Source: Nymphaea colorata (lineage: Eukaryota; Streptophyta; Magnoliopsida; Nymphaeales; Nymphaeaceae). Taken from it: a stretch of 64,000 nucleotides of DNA. Shown here piece by piece: positions 63,701 to 64,000 of the stretch (positions are counted from its first letter, which is position 1; each line of letters opens with the position of its first letter). The stretch lies in the NCBI RefSeq assembly GCF_008831285.2, contig NC_045140.1:3947528-4011527 (forward strand). Reading direction: 5' to 3'. The notes under the pieces are model-generated. The model was not told where the DNA came from. It did no database searches and was given only the letters and a program-made list of their open reading frames with translations. The position numbers and the translations under genes are program-made.

Positions 63701-64000
63701 CTCTATGTCCATCCAAAGTTACCCCAATTTACTGAAAATTCCATGTAGAGTTGCCTCAATTTGGTGTAAATGGGTGTTCTGAAAGAAGTTAAAGGTTGAT
63801 GGACAAATTGAAAGACATAAAACCATAGATTGAATGTTCAGATTATCATGAAACCTCCGCACCATTGTGAAGATGGTTAGTGTGCTTGTTATTGGTTGTG
63901 GTCAAATATGGAAGATACTGCAACAAATTGACATCCATAATGCATTCTTTAATGGGAGTTAGAAGAATATGTTTACATGGACTTGCCTCCTGGATATGGA
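60766..64000 (+). mobile_element. Decayed Ty1/copia retrotransposon running off the right edge
   Basis: A primer-binding site TGGTATCAAAGC (60768-60779, one change from the initiator tRNA-Met site) precedes gag starting near 60799 (MVASEKSPTN, then ITWSRSMTMALTAKNKYGF). A zinc knuckle CX2CX4HX4C with an internal stop is at about 61561-61605. A protease remnant lies near 61885 (IVDPTTTCHL, where DSGAT is expected). The pre-integrase motif LWHWRLGHP is near 62330, integrase IHADAWGPYSHQS near 62505 and KDKFDERSHKC near 63015. The reverse transcriptase start (QIDIHNAFFNG, then YMDLPPGYG) is at 63925-64000. Numerous stops and frameshifts make it non-functional. The 5' LTR probably occupies part of 60350-60760, but its limits cannot be set without the 3' LTR. 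Confidence 0.85.

Overview
The window is nuclear DNA from a flowering plant. The evidence is split genes with GT-AG introns, plant-only gene families (an LRR-malectin receptor kinase and the guard-cell bHLH factor FAMA), plant LTR retrotransposons primed by initiator tRNA-Met, MITEs and a tRNA-derived SINE family. Intergenic DNA is AT-rich with long (AT)n and (CT)n runs. The species cannot be named from this sequence. One 22-kb gene with transposon-filled introns suggests a genome that is not very compact.

Four host genes can be modelled exon by exon. (1) 1387-7861, minus strand: a complete 16-exon LRR receptor-like kinase of the Arabidopsis At5g48740 type, 905 aa. (2) 22731-44639, plus strand: a 13-exon DUF185/NDUFAF7-like SAM-dependent methyltransferase of the At1g04900 type, 454 aa, with a mitochondrial-looking N-terminus. 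(3) 49366-50705, plus strand: a 3-exon PIF/Harbinger transposase-derived (HARBI1/ALP1-like) protein, 394 aa, whose third catalytic acid is D instead of E. (4) 54047-57585, minus strand: the stomatal bHLH factor FAMA, 415 aa, with an intact LxCxE motif. Every model keeps its reading frame across all splice junctions. The four genes have no evident shared pathway.

Between and inside the genes is mobile and repetitive DNA. 8.4-22.5 kb is a gene-poor repeat zone. It holds a recent 1.36-kb tandem duplication carrying a higher-order minisatellite of hairpin-forming monomers, several MITEs, at least three SINE copies, an AT-rich dispersed repeat pair, and a broken piece of what looks like a mitochondrial linear-plasmid DNA polymerase. 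The methyltransferase introns hold a GC-rich MITE with an 8-bp target duplication, a complete 1.75-kb non-autonomous LTR retrotransposon, a three-copy intronic duplication and an old antisense Copia element. 50.7-54 kb has a Tourist-like MITE. 60.7-64 kb is a decayed Copia element that runs off the right edge.

The observations I rate highest are the higher-order hairpin minisatellite inside a tandem duplication, the SINE family, the plasmid-polymerase fragment, the substituted catalytic residue of the domesticated transposase together with a 5-codon uORF that overlaps its start as ATGA, and the short gag-only LTR element with a GC-rich interior.
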